This document shows, in pieces, positions 12,344-21,904 of a DNA stretch of 22,683 nucleotides. The first letter of the stretch is position 1. The number at the start of each line of letters is the position of its first letter. A program made the position numbers and the translations under genes. Source of the DNA: a bacterium (GTDB taxonomy: Bacteria > Spirochaetota > UBA4802 > UBA5550); assembly GCA_024224995.1 (NCBI GenBank), contig JAAENB010000003.1, forward strand, positions 1 to 22,683. The letters are read 5' to 3'. Under the pieces are notes generated by a model that searched no databases, was not told where the DNA came from, and worked only from the letters and a program-made list of their open reading frames with translations.

Positions 12344-13429
12344 ATGTTTTATCATTTGTTAGCGCCGCTGCAAGAATACGTATCGTTTTTACGATTGTTT
12401 CAATATATAACGTTTCGATCGGCCTACGCGGCCATAACGGCTCTGCTTGTGGTGCTGGTTTTTGGAAATATTCTCATACGGTGGCTGAGAAGATTGAAAT
12501 TTAAAGAAGAGATCCGTGAACTGGGACCGGAAAGCCATAAGGCCAAGGTGGGAACTCCCACTATGGGAGGGATTATAATTATAGGAGCGGTACTCTTTTC
12601 CATCGCCTTATGGGGAAATTTTTCCAATCTATACCTGCTGCTGCTTATAGGGGCCGCCATTTTGCTAACGCTCCTGGGGTTTGCCGATGATTATATTAAA
12701 ACCGTATTAAAGAGAAAAGACGGGCTTCCGCCAATAGCAAAGCTTGTTGTGCAGGTATCTATCGCCCTGGCAGTGGCACTGGTGGTCTATTATAATCCGT
12801 CTAATCCGGAAAATGCCACAACACTGTATGTACCCTTTTTTAATGAAGCGGTCATTGACCTGAAGTGGACCTGGATTATTTTCGCGGTTATAGTAATTAC
12901 CGGCAGTTCAAATGCTGTTAATTTAACGGATGGTCTGGACGGCCTTGCCATTGGCTCTATCGGCAGTGTCGCCGTTACCCTGGGGCTCATGACATACCTT
13001 ACGGGACATGTTACGGTTTCCAAATATCTCGGTATACCCTATATCGCGCAAAGCGCGGAGCTGACGGTTTTTTTGGCAGCTCTTATTGGGGCATCAATAG
13101 GATTTCTCTGGTTCAACAGCAACCCGGCCTCTGTTTTTATGGGAGACACGGGCTCGCTTGCCCTGGGAGGAATTATCGGCATTATAGCCATAATGATCAA
13201 GAAAGAGATCTTCCTGTTTATTGTGGGAGGAGTTTTTGTAATAGAAGCACTCTCAGTAATAATACAGGTAGTATCGTATAAATTACGGAAAAAAAGAGTT
13301 TTTAAAATGGCGCCGATCCATCATCATTTTGAGCTTTCGGGCTGGCCCGAACAAAAGGTTGTCGTAAGAATGTGGATATTAGGAATAATCCTGGGAATAC
13401 TGGGATTGAGTTCTTTGAAGATATTATAA
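12344..13429 (+). CDS. mraY: phospho-N-acetylmuramoyl-pentapeptide-transferase MraY
   Basis: 361 residues, the standard length, with about ten membrane helices. Signature blocks: KVGTPTMGG (68-76), LGFADDYIK with the catalytic Asp pair D115/D116, NAVNLTDGLDGLA (190-202), FMGDTGSLALGG (265-276) and APIHHHFE (323-330). It transfers phospho-MurNAc-pentapeptide to undecaprenyl phosphate, making lipid I at the inner membrane. The ATG has GAGGAG 8 bases upstream. The opening MFYHLLAPLQEYVSFLR is of the form common in Gram-negative-type bacteria. Being first gene after a 435-base spacer, it may need its own transcript start or anti-termination. Confidence 0.98.
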   Translation: MFYHLLAPLQEYVSFLRLFQYITFRSAYAAITALLVVLVFGNILIRWLRRLKFKEEIRELGPESHKAKVGTPTMGGIIIIGAVLFSIALWGNFSNLYLLLLIGAAILLTLLGFADDYIKTVLKRKDGLPPIAKLVVQVSIALAVALVVYYNPSNPENATTLYVPFFNEAVIDLKWTWIIFAVIVITGSSNAVNLTDGLDGLAIGSIGSVAVTLGLMTYLTGHVTVSKYLGIPYIAQSAELTVFLAALIGASIGFLWFNSNPASVFMGDTGSLALGGIIGIIAIMIKKEIFLFIVGGVFVIEALSVIIQVVSYKLRKKRVFKMAPIHHHFELSGWPEQKVVVRMWILGIILGILGLSSLKIL

Positions 13430-13444
13430 AAAAAGGATCTATAC

Positions 13445-14833
13445 TTGAAGAAAGATGACATAAAGAAAGCGCTCGTCGTAGGGTTAGGATTTAGAACCGG
13501 GCTTGCTGCTGCGAATTTCCTCGCGAAAAAAGGAGTATCCGTAGTGGTGTCGGATATGAAGAAGGAAGAGGAACTGGCAGGGATAATAGAGCAGCTAAAT
13601 AAAAGTGTCAGGGTGATACCAGGTTCCCAGGAGCCGGGTATTCTGGATGAAGGCTTTGACGTACTGGTTCTCAGTCCCGGCGTGCCAAAGGCCATACCCC
13701 TGGTACAGGCGGCATATACAAAGGGAATTCCCGTGATATCCGAAGTGGAGCTGTCGTATCTTTATTTAAAAGGACGGGTAATTTCCATAAGCGGAACCGA
13801 CGGAAAATCGACTACAACCTGTTTAACCGGCCATATTTTAAAAGCCCTTGGATACGGGACTTTTGTAGGCGGGAATATCGGCATCCCCCTGATTAGTCTT
13901 GTGGAAGAAACCCGGGAAGATTCCATATCTGTTGTAGAGCTTTCATCGTTCCAGCTTGAAACAATCGATACCTATAATTCCGAAGTCGCGGCAATTCTTA
14001 ACGTAACACCGGATCACCTTGACCGGTATACGGGCATGGACGATTATCTTGAAGCAAAGCTGAACATCGTGAAGAACCAGGGAGCGGATGACTTTTATGT
14101 ATATAACCTGGACGACGCGACACTTACGGGATGCGCGCGAAGGGCGGCATCGGGTCACCGGACTTTTTCACTGGTAAACACCTCAGCCGATTCTTATTAC
14201 GATACGGGCCTGGTGTATATCCGGGAAGAGGGCCAGGCCCGGGCCATACTGGAAGAGGACCGGATGCGAATCATGGGGCTTCATAATATACAGAATGCTA
14301 TGGCGGCAATATTAATGGTGTCGTCTCTTCAAAAAAAGATGGGCCATGAGGTCGATTACGACGCTATTGTAGAAGCCTGTTATACGTTTACCGGCCTGCC
14401 GCACCGCATGGAACGGGTTGGAGAGATTGAAGGACGCCTGGTTATTAATGATTCCAAAGCAACAACAATCGGAGCCCTGGAAATGGCGGTAAAAAGTATC
14501 AAGGGCACGGGAGTGCTAATCCTGGGCGGAAGGACCAAAGGGGATGATTATACCAGGCTCATTGAGATATTAAAAGGAATCATAAGCACTGTTGTGGTTA
14601 TTGGAGAATCAAAGGAATATTTTTCGAAAATTTTAGAAGAATACGACCCGGTACCGGCAGCGGATCTTGATGACGCCCTGGTACAGGCAATGAAGAACAG
14701 CAGCAGCGGGGATACTATTTTACTATCACCGGCATGCGCTTCATTTGATATGTTTAAGAGCTATGAGGAAAGAGGAGATTTATTCAAAGAATCATGTGAA
14801 AAAATGCTGAGCGGAAGTTTGCATTGGACCTGA
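13445..14833 (+). CDS. murD: UDP-N-acetylmuramoylalanine--D-glutamate ligase MurD
   Basis: 462 residues. Domain 1 is Rossmann-like with VVGLGFRTGLAAANFL (11-26) and VLSPGVP; domain 2 has the ATP loop SGTDGKSTTT (116-125) and VVELSSFQLE, LNVTPDHLDRY and the dinucleotide-like HNIQNAMAA; domain 3 has NDSKATT, LILGGRTKGDD and LLSPACASFDMF. It adds D-Glu to UDP-MurNAc-L-Ala. The ATP loop has Asp where many homologs have Asn (GTDGKS instead of GTNGKT), a tolerated variant. The start is TTG, with AAGGAT 8 bases upstream. Confidence 0.97.
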   Translation: MKKDDIKKALVVGLGFRTGLAAANFLAKKGVSVVVSDMKKEEELAGIIEQLNKSVRVIPGSQEPGILDEGFDVLVLSPGVPKAIPLVQAAYTKGIPVISEVELSYLYLKGRVISISGTDGKSTTTCLTGHILKALGYGTFVGGNIGIPLISLVEETREDSISVVELSSFQLETIDTYNSEVAAILNVTPDHLDRYTGMDDYLEAKLNIVKNQGADDFYVYNLDDATLTGCARRAASGHRTFSLVNTSADSYYDTGLVYIREEGQARAILEEDRMRIMGLHNIQNAMAAILMVSSLQKKMGHEVDYDAIVEACYTFTGLPHRMERVGEIEGRLVINDSKATTIGALEMAVKSIKGTGVLILGGRTKGDDYTRLIEILKGIISTVVVIGESKEYFSKILEEYDPVPAADLDDALVQAMKNSSSGDTILLSPACASFDMFKSYEERGDLFKESCEKMLSGSLHWT

Positions 14834-15978
14834 AATCGGTCATAGATACCCGGAGAAAGGGGGTGCCCGACATAAGCCTCCTGGCAATAATTTTTCTTCT
14901 AACGGGGATTGGTATTGCCATGAGTTATAGCGCGAGCGAGAGTTACGCGACAAAGCATTTTCATGATTCGTTCTATTTTTTAAAGAGACAGCTGATGTGG
15001 TTTGCCCTTGGGTTACCGGCTCTTCTTCTTTTCCAGGAGATTGACTACCGGTCCTATACCAGGTATACCAAGATTATGCTGCTCGCGTCATTTGTGCTGC
15101 TTATCCTGGTGTTTCTTCCCGGGCTGGGACAGCACGCAAAAGGGTCGGTTCGCTGGCTTGGCATCGGTTCTATCCGGGTACAGCCGTCGGAATTCGTGAA
15201 AGTCGCGATGGTAGTATACCTGGCCAAGGTTTTTTCCTCTGAAGAGCGGGAAAACCTGGTTGCCCAGCTGCTTATTCCCATGCTCATAACGGGTATTATT
15301 TTTGTGCTAATAATGATGCAGCCCGATTTTGGAACAGCGGTTGATCTTTTAATTGTTTCTGTTTTTGTGCTTTTTGTGTCGGGATTTCCGCTTTTGTACC
15401 TGCTGTCGCTTTTTGTGATCAGCATCCCGATGTTTTACCTTTTAGTATACCAGGTAGACTATCGAAAGACGCGGATCCTGGCCTATCTCGATCCGTGGCA
15501 GGACCGGTATGGAATAGGGTATCACATTATACAGTCTTTTATTGCTTTTAAAAAAGGCGGGCTCATGGGAATGGGGCTTGGCCAGGGGACACAGAAGTTA
15601 AAGCGGCTGCCGGAACCGCATACCGATTTCATTTTCGCGGTAATCGCGGAGGAGGTTGGGTTTCTTGGCACGGTTTTTATTGTTCTTTTGTATGTTGCTA
15701 TTTTTTGGAGAGGAGTTCACATCGCCTTGCACGCGCCCGATGATTTCGGCAAACTGCTGGCGATAGGGTTAAGCCTGTTGATTGTAGTTCAGGCTTTTAT
15801 AAATATGGGAGTGGTGAGCGGAAGTCTTCCTACAACGGGAATTCCGCTGCCCTTTGTCAGCTATGGCGGATCGTCATTGCTGTCAAATATGATTGCCGCC
15901 GGCATCTTGCTTAATATATCAAGATATAAAGAGGCGGCCCTGGATGGAATGAAATTGACCGGGGAGGTATGGGAGTGA
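14824..15978 (+). CDS. ftsW: septal peptidoglycan glycosyltransferase FtsW (SEDS family)
   Basis: 384 residues with about ten membrane helices. SEDS signatures are SYSASESYA near helix 1, KGSVRWLGIGSIRVQPSEFVK (106-126), QPDFGTA (166-172), and LPEPHTDFIFAVIAEEVGFLG with the putative catalytic Asp D268, followed by LPTTGIPLPFVSYGGSS. It polymerises lipid II at the septum with a class B PBP. The TTG start lies 10 bases inside the end of murD. An in-frame GTG at 14863 has a better ribosome site (GGAG, 7 bases) but would remove the cytoplasmic N-terminus. FtsW rather than RodA is called from location between murD and murG. Confidence 0.94.
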   Translation: MDLKSVIDTRRKGVPDISLLAIIFLLTGIGIAMSYSASESYATKHFHDSFYFLKRQLMWFALGLPALLLFQEIDYRSYTRYTKIMLLASFVLLILVFLPGLGQHAKGSVRWLGIGSIRVQPSEFVKVAMVVYLAKVFSSEERENLVAQLLIPMLITGIIFVLIMMQPDFGTAVDLLIVSVFVLFVSGFPLLYLLSLFVISIPMFYLLVYQVDYRKTRILAYLDPWQDRYGIGYHIIQSFIAFKKGGLMGMGLGQGTQKLKRLPEPHTDFIFAVIAEEVGFLGTVFIVLLYVAIFWRGVHIALHAPDDFGKLLAIGLSLLIVVQAFINMGVVSGSLPTTGIPLPFVSYGGSSLLSNMIAAGILLNISRYKEAALDGMKLTGEVWE

Positions 15979-17081
15979 TTAAAAAGAAAATACTAATAAT
16001 AGGCGGCGGCACCGGGGGACACATTAGTCCCGGTATAGCCCTGTATGAAGAGTTTAAAAATAAAGGCGTGGAAGTTTTTTTTCTAACGGGAACCAGGGAC
16101 AAACGGTTTTCAACCCTGGAAGAAGTTTCTACCGATGATTTGTATTATTATTCAGCGCCCACATTAACGAAGAATATATTTAAATTACCGGTTTTTTTCG
16201 TGCAGTTTGTTCTGGCAATATTCAAGGCCCGGAAAATAATGCGGGAACAGGTGATTTCATCGGTAATTGGCATGGGTGGATACGTGTCGGCACCGGCATT
16301 GATCGCGGCACAGATGAGAGGACTTACCGTATACCTGTGTGATCAAAATTCGGTCCCGGGAAAGGTAACGAGCTTTTTTGAAAAATACGCCCGGAAAGTA
16401 TACGGAACATTTGAGGTATCAAAAGAGTATATGAAATTTCCCGAAAAACTTTTTTACGCGGGGAATCCAATCCGGAAGCAGGCCTTGCAAAAGGGAAACA
16501 AAGAGGCAGCCAAAAAAGCCTTTAACCTGGAGCATAGCAAAAAAATAATCCTCGCCATTGGGGGAAGCCAGGGAGCGCTTCGAATAAACGAACTCATGCT
16601 GGGCTTAAAAAAACAGTATCCAAAGGAATTTAAGGATATAGGGACCATCTGGAGTACGGGAAGTTATTCCTATGAAAAATTTAAAGACCGGGTCCATAAT
16701 GAAATAGACGGGGGCTCAATTTATCTTTCTCCTTATATTGAGAAGGTAGGGCTGGCTTACGCCGCGTGCGATATAGCAATAAGCCGGTCCGGAGCCGGGG
16801 TGATGATGGAAGAGGCGGCAATGGGCCTGCCGACGATCCAGGTTCCCTATCCCCATGCGGCCGCGGATCACCAGGATAAGAACGCGGACGCTTTTGAAAA
16901 GGCGGGAGCTGCCATAAAAATAAAAGACAGTGAAGCAGTGGCCGAAAAAGTTGGTCCAATATTGTTTGAACTGTTAAACAATCCCCGGGAGATGAAGCGG
17001 ATGTCGGAAAAAGCCCTGGAAATAGCAAAGGGAGACGCTTCACAGGTAATTGTTGATGATATTATGACGGATAAGCTATAA
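15975..17081 (+). CDS. murG: UDP-GlcNAc:lipid I N-acetylglucosaminyltransferase MurG
   Basis: 368 residues from GTG 15975. This start is preferred over ATG 15969 because GGGGAGG ends only one base before the ATG but 7 before the GTG. GT-B fold: N-terminal GGGTGGHISPG (10-20), a GMGGYVSAPALIAA block, the CDQNSVPGK block, C-terminal AIGGSQGALRIN, and the donor site SRSGAGVMMEEAAMGLPTIQVPYPHAAADHQDKNA. It converts lipid I to lipid II on the inner face of the membrane. It overlaps the ftsW stop by 4 bases (GTGA). Sequence is more divergent than the proteobacterial form but every motif is kept. Confidence 0.96.
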   Translation: MIKKKILIIGGGTGGHISPGIALYEEFKNKGVEVFFLTGTRDKRFSTLEEVSTDDLYYYSAPTLTKNIFKLPVFFVQFVLAIFKARKIMREQVISSVIGMGGYVSAPALIAAQMRGLTVYLCDQNSVPGKVTSFFEKYARKVYGTFEVSKEYMKFPEKLFYAGNPIRKQALQKGNKEAAKKAFNLEHSKKIILAIGGSQGALRINELMLGLKKQYPKEFKDIGTIWSTGSYSYEKFKDRVHNEIDGGSIYLSPYIEKVGLAYAACDIAISRSGAGVMMEEAAMGLPTIQVPYPHAAADHQDKNADAFEKAGAAIKIKDSEAVAEKVGPILFELLNNPREMKRMSEKALEIAKGDASQVIVDDIMTDKL

Positions 17082-17101
17082 TTATAAAACGAGGTTTTAC
17101 A

Positions 17102-18472
17102 TTGTTTCGAAAGTCAAAGAAAATGCATTTTATTGGAATCGGCGGAGTCGGCATGAGCGGCATAGCCGAGATACTTATAAACCTGGGGTACGAGGTATCC
17201 GGGTCCGACCTTAGAGAGTCGGAACAGACACAGCGGCTCAGGGACATGGGAGCTGCGGTCTATATTGGACACGCCATGTCGAATATTCAGGACTATCATG
17301 TGGTGGTCACCTCCAGCGCCATTGATCAGAGTAATGCTGAAATAATAGAAGCACGGAAGAGAAGAATACCAATTATTCACCGGTCGGAAATGCTGGCGGA
17401 ACTGGTACGGCTAAAACACGGAATTGGAGTAGCCGGAACTCACGGCAAAACAACCACCTCTTCCATGCTGGCCTACCTTCTTTATACCGGCGGAATTAAT
17501 CCAACCGCCGTGATTGGCGGGAAAGTCTTGAACTTTGAATCGAATGCCCGGGTAGGGGAAGGGGAGTATATTGTATTTGAGGCCGATGAATCGGACGGAA
17601 CATTTTTAAACCTGCTGCCCACGATTGGGATTGTAACCAATATTGATGCCGATCATCTCGATTATTATAAGTATTTTGAAGGCCTCAAAGATGCCTTTTT
17701 ACAGTACATGAATACCGTTCCTTTTTACGGCTATTCTGTTTTATGTATTGATGATGTAACGGTAAAGGAGCTGCTGCCGAAAGTAGTCAAGCCCTTTATA
17801 ACGTATGGATTTTCCAAAGACGCCAATTTCCGGGGCGCGAATGTTCGGCAAAGCAATGGCAGGATGCGTTTTGATTGCTATCATAATGAAAAACTTCTCG
17901 GGGAATTTGAAATAACCCTCCTGGGAAATCATAATGTGCTTAATTCACTATCGGCAATAGCAGTTGCCGTAGAGCTGGGACTGAATTATGAGACCATAAA
18001 AAAGGGTCTGGCCGATTTCAGGGGAGCAGGAAGACGATTGGAGCGGATTGGAGAGGAAAAGGGAATCCTTGTATTTGATGATTACGGTCATCATCCAACA
18101 GAGGTCAGGGCAACCCTGGACGCGCTTCGAAACCTTGGGCGCAGGATTATTACGGTATTTCAGCCGCACCGGTATACCAGAACGCAGCTGCTCTGGGATG
18201 ATTTTGGCCAGTCTTTTGCCAATAGCGATATATTGTTTTTAACAGAGATTTACCCGGCAGGCGAATTGCCCATTCATGGAGTAAGCTCAAAACTTATTGG
18301 GGATTCCGTAAAAAAACACGAAGGACGGGACGTAACAATAATAGAAAAATTTGAAGATATTGCCAAAACAGTCATTGAGACAGCACAGGAAGGGGATGTT
18401 ATTTTGACCCTGGGCGCGGGAGATATATATAAAGCCGGGCCCGCAATCCTTGAGGGAGTGAAGAATAAGTGA
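17102..18472 (+). CDS. murC: UDP-N-acetylmuramate--L-alanine ligase MurC
   Basis: 456 residues. N-terminal MHFIGIGGVGMSGIAEIL (8-25) is the MurC UDP-binding loop, AGTHGKTTTS (111-120) the ATP loop, then FEADESDGTF, NIDADHLDYY, HNVLNSLSA and the C-terminal DDYGHHPTEVRATL and FQPHRYTRT. It starts the cytoplasmic peptide stem by adding L-Ala. TTG start, with GAGG 7 bases upstream, 20 bases after murG. murB and ddl, which often follow murC in dcw clusters, are not here. Confidence 0.97.
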   Translation: MFRKSKKMHFIGIGGVGMSGIAEILINLGYEVSGSDLRESEQTQRLRDMGAAVYIGHAMSNIQDYHVVVTSSAIDQSNAEIIEARKRRIPIIHRSEMLAELVRLKHGIGVAGTHGKTTTSSMLAYLLYTGGINPTAVIGGKVLNFESNARVGEGEYIVFEADESDGTFLNLLPTIGIVTNIDADHLDYYKYFEGLKDAFLQYMNTVPFYGYSVLCIDDVTVKELLPKVVKPFITYGFSKDANFRGANVRQSNGRMRFDCYHNEKLLGEFEITLLGNHNVLNSLSAIAVAVELGLNYETIKKGLADFRGAGRRLERIGEEKGILVFDDYGHHPTEVRATLDALRNLGRRIITVFQPHRYTRTQLLWDDFGQSFANSDILFLTEIYPAGELPIHGVSSKLIGDSVKKHEGRDVTIIEKFEDIAKTVIETAQEGDVILTLGAGDIYKAGPAILEGVKNK

Positions 18473-18510
18473 TCGGGTCTTCGGCTCCGCTCAGACACCG
18501 GAGAGCCCGG

Positions 18511-19320
18511 ATGATCGGTTTTAAGAAAATGAAAAGGGTTTTTTTATATATAGGAGTAGTTGTTCTTTTTTGTGCAAGTATAGGAACCGGGGTTTGGGGG
18601 AAGAACGTGAAGAAGGTGCAGGCTCTGGAGTTTCGGGGGCTGGAGAGCCTGAGTAAGAAGGAAGTACTGAACGGAGTGGCTATAGAAGGACGGAAGGACG
18701 GGATACTTATTGATCTTGATTCTCTTGAGAGAGCTCTTGGGGATAATTCGCAGGTGGAGCGGTATACAATAAGCGAAAAAGGAAACAGGGTGATATTGTC
18801 AATAGTAGAGAAAAAGCCTGCGTTGTTTATGGCTCTAATAACCGGGAAAGACCGGAAGTACGAAACAATACTTGTTGAGCTGAACAGCCGTTTTGAGATT
18901 ATATCGGAGAATATCATACGTACCGGGACTCTGCCGCTCATTCTTATTGAAGAAGGGGACCTGGTAACGAATGATGATTCCGGAAAGAGTTCGTTTGTAG
19001 GGAGAAAGGTTTCTCAGCGGGTAAAGGATTGTATTGGTTTGCTGCGCCAATTGAAAAAAAAAGATCTCATACTGTATAAAGAGATAGCGGAAGTCTATTT
19101 GCAAAAAAACAGGCAGGTAAAAGTGGTCCTGCGCGGGAGAAAAACGGAATTTTATCTAAAATTGAACGAAAAGAGCCGAAAAGATATAATAAGGAATAGT
19201 TTAAACAGGCAGTTAACAACAGGAATGGTGCGATTGAAATATATTACGGGGTACCTGGATCGGCTTAAGTTTTATCCCCCCAGTGTAATAATATATGACG
19301 ATATGGCTGTTATAAAGTAG
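18511..19320 (+). CDS. ftsQ: cell division protein FtsQ/DivIB-like
   Basis: 269 residues from ATG 18511 (GGAGAG 5 bases upstream). An alternative GTG at 18469, overlapping the murC stop as GTGA, gives 283 residues; the choice is open. One membrane helix (VFLYIGVVVLFCASIGTGVW) precedes a POTRA-like region beginning VKKVQALEFRGLESLSKKEV, then the beta domain with RYTISEKGNRVILSIVEKKP. This is the FtsQ layout. Primary sequence is weakly conserved in the family, so the name rests on topology, POTRA start and position between murC and ftsA. It bridges FtsL/FtsB to the ring. Confidence 0.85.
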   Translation: MIGFKKMKRVFLYIGVVVLFCASIGTGVWGKNVKKVQALEFRGLESLSKKEVLNGVAIEGRKDGILIDLDSLERALGDNSQVERYTISEKGNRVILSIVEKKPALFMALITGKDRKYETILVELNSRFEIISENIIRTGTLPLILIEEGDLVTNDDSGKSSFVGRKVSQRVKDCIGLLRQLKKKDLILYKEIAEVYLQKNRQVKVVLRGRKTEFYLKLNEKSRKDIIRNSLNRQLTTGMVRLKYITGYLDRLKFYPPSVIIYDDMAVIK

Positions 19321-19362
19321 TTTAAAGTTTAAAGTTTGAAGTTTGAAGTTTTAACCTCAAAA
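19321..19362 (+). repeat. heptad repeat array between ftsQ and ftsA
   Basis: Starts right after the ftsQ stop: heptads TTTAAAG, TTTAAAG, TTTGAAG, TTTGAAG, then TTTTAACCTCAAAA. 19334-19361 matches 12268-12295 with two changes. Confidence 0.65.
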
Positions 19363-19376
19363 TTCGGAGAATTTTT

Positions 19377-20600
19377 ATGGAAGATGTAATCGTAGGCCTT
19401 GACATCGGAACGACAAAAACATGCGCGGTAATTGGCATGTTAAATGAAAATAACCAGGTTGAGATCGCGGGAGTGGGAACAGCTCCTTCAACAGGCCTTA
19501 AGAACGGGATTATTGTAAATATCGACAATACAGCTTACGCTATCGCGAAAGCGATTGAAAACGCGGAACTCATGGCCGGACATGAGGTAGATTCGGTTTT
19601 TGCGGGCATAAGCGGGCAGCATATATCGGGCCAGAATTCAAAAGGGGTTGTGGCAATAACAAACAGGAGCAGGACAATCTCTCCTGTTGAAGTGAAGCGG
19701 GTTATTGAAGCGGCCCAGGCAGTGGTAATACCGGTGGACCGGGAAATATTACATGTCCTTTCAAAAGAATTTACGGTTGATGATCAAACCGGGATCAAAG
19801 ATCCCATTGGCATGAGCGGAGTGCGGCTGGAAGCTGAAGTCCATATAATAACCGGGGCAATTACCAGTTTGCAGAATATGATGAAGTCCATTGAAAAGGG
19901 AGGGTACCAGTTCCAGGATATCATATTTAACCCTCTGGCAACTGCTGATGCGGTGGTGAGTAATGATGAAAAAGAACTGGGAGTCGCTCTCGTGGATATT
20001 GGCGGCGGCACCATTGATCTTATAGTATATATGGAAGGCGGGGTAGCCTATTCTTCGGTAATTTCAGTAGGGGGAATCCATGTCACCAATGATATTTCCA
20101 TTGGTCTCCGGACGCCTTTTGAATCGGCTGAAATGATCAAGAAGAAGTACGGATGCGCGGTTCTTGACCTTGTAGACGCGTCGGAAATGGTTGAAGTCCC
20201 TTCAGTAGGGGGCCGGGCTCCCAGAAGCCTGTTCCGCCAGGAGCTGACACAGATAATTGAACCGCGAATGATGGAAATAATGGAGATGATCGACCAGGAG
20301 CTTGTTAAAAGCGAACGGAAAGATATACTGGCAGCGGGAATTGTACTAACCGGCGGCGGGAGCATGATGGACGGCTGTATTGAAGCAGCTGAACGGGTCT
20401 TGAATATGCCGGTTCGAATAGGAACTCCTGTTGATATAGTAGGGCTTAAGGATGTGGTTTCCACACCGCAATATTCCAATGCCGTAGGCTTGTTAAAGTA
20501 CGGCATACGTATGAACCGGTTCAGAGGTAAACGCAGATTTGACGGGTCCGGGACCGGACTTTTTAACAAAGTAAAAAAGTGGCTCGAAGAATACTTGTAG
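19377..20600 (+). CDS. ftsA: cell division protein FtsA
   Basis: 407 residues of the actin/Hsp70 ATPase fold. Phosphate loops: VGLDIGTTKTCAVIG (6-20) and VALVDIGGGTIDLIVY; adenosine loop GIVLTGGGSMMDG. The inserted 1C domain (about 85-165) is visible with the typical 'GQNSKGVVAI' and 'AEVHIITG' blocks. The C-terminus GLFNKVKKWLEEYL is an amphipathic membrane-targeting helix. FtsA tethers FtsZ filaments to the inner membrane. GGAG is 7 bases before the ATG. Confidence 0.98.
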   Translation: MEDVIVGLDIGTTKTCAVIGMLNENNQVEIAGVGTAPSTGLKNGIIVNIDNTAYAIAKAIENAELMAGHEVDSVFAGISGQHISGQNSKGVVAITNRSRTISPVEVKRVIEAAQAVVIPVDREILHVLSKEFTVDDQTGIKDPIGMSGVRLEAEVHIITGAITSLQNMMKSIEKGGYQFQDIIFNPLATADAVVSNDEKELGVALVDIGGGTIDLIVYMEGGVAYSSVISVGGIHVTNDISIGLRTPFESAEMIKKKYGCAVLDLVDASEMVEVPSVGGRAPRSLFRQELTQIIEPRMMEIMEMIDQELVKSERKDILAAGIVLTGGGSMMDGCIEAAERVLNMPVRIGTPVDIVGLKDVVSTPQYSNAVGLLKYGIRMNRFRGKRRFDGSGTGLFNKVKKWLEEYL

Positions 20601-20725
20601 GAAGTAAGATTTTCCGTATTTTACGGGGAATTTATGTACATTTTTTAAATAAATAAATAATTTTTTGTTGATTAACAAAATTAATAGTTGTAATGTGACA
20701 TAATGCAATACGCAGGGGAGGAGAA
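20601..20725 (+). promoter_or_regulatory. ftsA-ftsZ spacer with inverted repeats and weak promoter
   Basis: AT-rich 125-base gap. It contains a CCGTA-TTT-TACGG hairpin just after ftsA and the perfect inverted repeat TTTTGTT (20663-20669)-GATT-AACAAAA (20674-20680). TTGATT (20668-20673) and TAATGT (20691-20696) with 17 bases between form a weak candidate promoter for extra ftsZ transcription. An operator role for the repeat is possible but unproven. Confidence 0.35.
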
Positions 20726-21904
20726 ATGTTTAAGTTAGAAGAAGAAAGGCCGCTTTCAACAGTTATTAAGGTAGTTGGCGTAGGCGGTGCAGGGACAAAT
20801 GCCGTTAACAGGATGATCGCAACGGGCATGGAGGGTGTTGAGTTTATTGTAGCCAATACCGATGCTCAGCAGCTGCGTGACAGCCTGGCACCGGTAAAGA
20901 TCCAGATTGGCAGCAAGCTTACAAGAGGTCTTGGAGCGGGAGCCAATCCCGAAATTGGAAGAGAAGCAGCAAACGAAGACCGGGACAAGATCCAGAAAGC
21001 GCTCAAAGGCGCGGACCTGGTTTTTATTACCTCCGGCATGGGCGGCGGTACCGGTACCGGGGCAGCTCCTGTGGTTGCGGAAGTGGCAAAAGAAGAAAGT
21101 GGCGCCCTGGTTGTTGGTGTTGTTACCAAACCATTTCGAGTTGAGGGGAAAAAGAGAATAACCCGTGCCGAAGAGGGGATAGCCTCTCTTAAGGAAAAGG
21201 TCGATACCCTCATCCAGATCCCCAATGATCTGTTATTAAAGATTATAGACAGGAAAACTCCTATTGAAGATGCGTTTAAGCTGGCTGATGATATTTTACG
21301 CCAGGGCGTTCAGGGTATTGCAGACCTGATTATGATAACCGGTATTGTCAATGTGGACTTTGCCGATGTTAAAACCGTTATGAAAGAGACCGGAGACGCG
21401 CTCATGGGTGTGGGCATTGGTACCGGTGAAAATAAGGCGCTTGAAGCGACCCAGATGGCCATTAACAGCCCGCTTCTTGAGGAAACCAGTATTGAAGGTG
21501 CCAAAGCCGTACTGATAAATATTGCCGGCGGAAATGACCTTTCTCTTCACGAAGTGAACGAGGTTACTGATGTTATTACCCGCCAGGTCGATCCTGAAGC
21601 CAATATTATTTTTGGAACTACAGTTGATCCCGCTCTCGATGACAGGGTCCGGGTTACGGTAATTGCCACGGGCTTCGATAAAAAGAAGAATATGCTTAGC
21701 AGGAACAGCAAAAAGCACAGTGAGCTGGATAAGGTTACGGGTACTCCTCTTACGCTTATTGAAGGCGACCAGGAACCCCGTCCTAAAAAGGTTCCCGTTA
21801 CTGCAAACACCTTTTCCCTTGATTACGACAAACGGAGAAGGTCAAGAGATTATTCAAACGAAGATCTCGACATTCCTGCCTTTCTGAGAAGGAATGTAGA
21901 GTAA
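20726..21904 (+). CDS. ftsZ: cell division GTPase FtsZ
   Basis: 392 residues of the tubulin-like GTPase. Nucleotide site: [15 protein letters not shown] (16-30), NTDAQ (44-48), GTPase signature GGGTGTG (106-112); T7 catalytic loop NVDFADVK (209-216). The flexible linker is short and basic (KRRRS), and the C-terminal peptide [10 protein letters not shown] (380-389) is the site that binds FtsA and other partners. It polymerises into the ring that drives division. GGAGGAG lies just before the ATG, the strongest ribosome site of the operon, which suits a protein needed in high amounts. It is the last gene of the cluster. Confidence 0.99.
   Translation: MFKLEEERPLSTVIKVVGVGGAGTNAVNRMIATGMEGVEFIVANTDAQQLRDSLAPVKIQIGSKLTRGLGAGANPEIGREAANEDRDKIQKALKGADLVFITSGMGGGTGTGAAPVVAEVAKEESGALVVGVVTKPFRVEGKKRITRAEEGIASLKEKVDTLIQIPNDLLLKIIDRKTPIEDAFKLADDILRQGVQGIADLIMITGIVNVDFADVKTVMKETGDALMGVGIGTGENKALEATQMAINSPLLEETSIEGAKAVLINIAGGNDLSLHEVNEVTDVITRQVDPEANIIFGTTVDPALDDRVRVTVIATGFDKKKNMLSRNSKKHSELDKVTGTPLTLIEGDQEPRPKKVPVTANTFSLDYDKRRRSRDYSNEDLDIPAFLRRNVE

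Noticed and set aside
18399..18941. 180-codon minus-strand open frame opposite murC/ftsQ
   Set aside because: Antisense to conserved genes; low-complexity composition and no start context.
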